From assembly GCA_964535315.1 (NCBI GenBank), contig CAZHTS010000072.1, positions 1 through 23,815 of the forward strand: 23,815 nucleotides of DNA. The letters run 5' to 3'. A model generated the notes under the pieces. That model was not told the DNA's origin. It did not search any database and worked only from the letters and a program-made list of their open reading frames with translations. This DNA is from CAZHTS01 sp964535315. Its GTDB lineage: Bacteria; Chloroflexota; Anaerolineae; Anaerolineales; Anaerolineaceae. Below are positions 23,813 to 23,815 of the stretch, in pieces; positions within the stretch are counted from its first letter, which is position 1; each line of letters starts with the position of its first letter. Both the position numbers and the translations under genes were made by a program.

Positions 23813-23815
23813 TAT

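Overview
The window is GC-rich DNA coding densely on both strands. It looks like a chromosomal segment of a bacterium of the Chloroflexota, probably Anaerolineae-like. That placement is an inference from protein character: a proline/alanine-rich lipoprotein fused to an APH-fold kinase, an ATPase with a C-terminal OmpR-type winged helix, and a two-subunit glycine decarboxylase. There is no rRNA, tRNA gene, CRISPR array or insertion sequence in view. Where promoters can be read they are sigma70-like with 17-bp spacers.

Left part (1-5929). A DEAD-box RNA helicase lies on the minus strand. Upstream of it on the same strand are a lipoprotein-like transmembrane kinase and a 49-residue membrane protein. 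Diverging from these on the plus strand is a three-gene operon: a P-loop ATPase with a winged helix, a 60-residue protein of unknown function, and a metallo-beta-lactamase-fold hydrolase. The divergent pair could form a membrane sensing/signalling module.

Centre (5930-10120). A membrane-anchored rhodanese gene has its own promoter. It contains an in-frame TGA exactly where relatives carry the second Cys of a YCxC active-site motif, followed by a short hairpin at SECIS-like distance. It is best read as a selenoprotein with a Cys-x-Sec motif, and it is the most interesting item here. Next comes a tandem glycine riboswitch with an intrinsic terminator. It controls gcvH-gcvPA-gcvPB, the H and P proteins of the glycine cleavage system; gcvT is not in the window. 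A strong terminator ends this operon.

Right-centre (10121-18230). An Lrp/AsnC regulator precedes a run of co-directional genes: a PatA-like class III aminotransferase, a sodium/solute symporter, a saccharopine-dehydrogenase-like oxidoreductase, an APC-type permease and a second class III aminotransferase. Together they look like an uptake and catabolism locus for an amino acid or polyamine with a terminal amino group (lysine, ornithine, putrescine or GABA-like). The intergenic regions hold two notable inverted repeats, one a 17-bp stem and one a candidate operator.

Right end (18231-23815). A membrane-anchored metallophosphoesterase lacks the GNHD motif and may be read from a leaderless mRNA. 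An M17 leucyl aminopeptidase follows. Across a bidirectional terminator lies alaS on the minus strand, with its promoter visible at the window edge.
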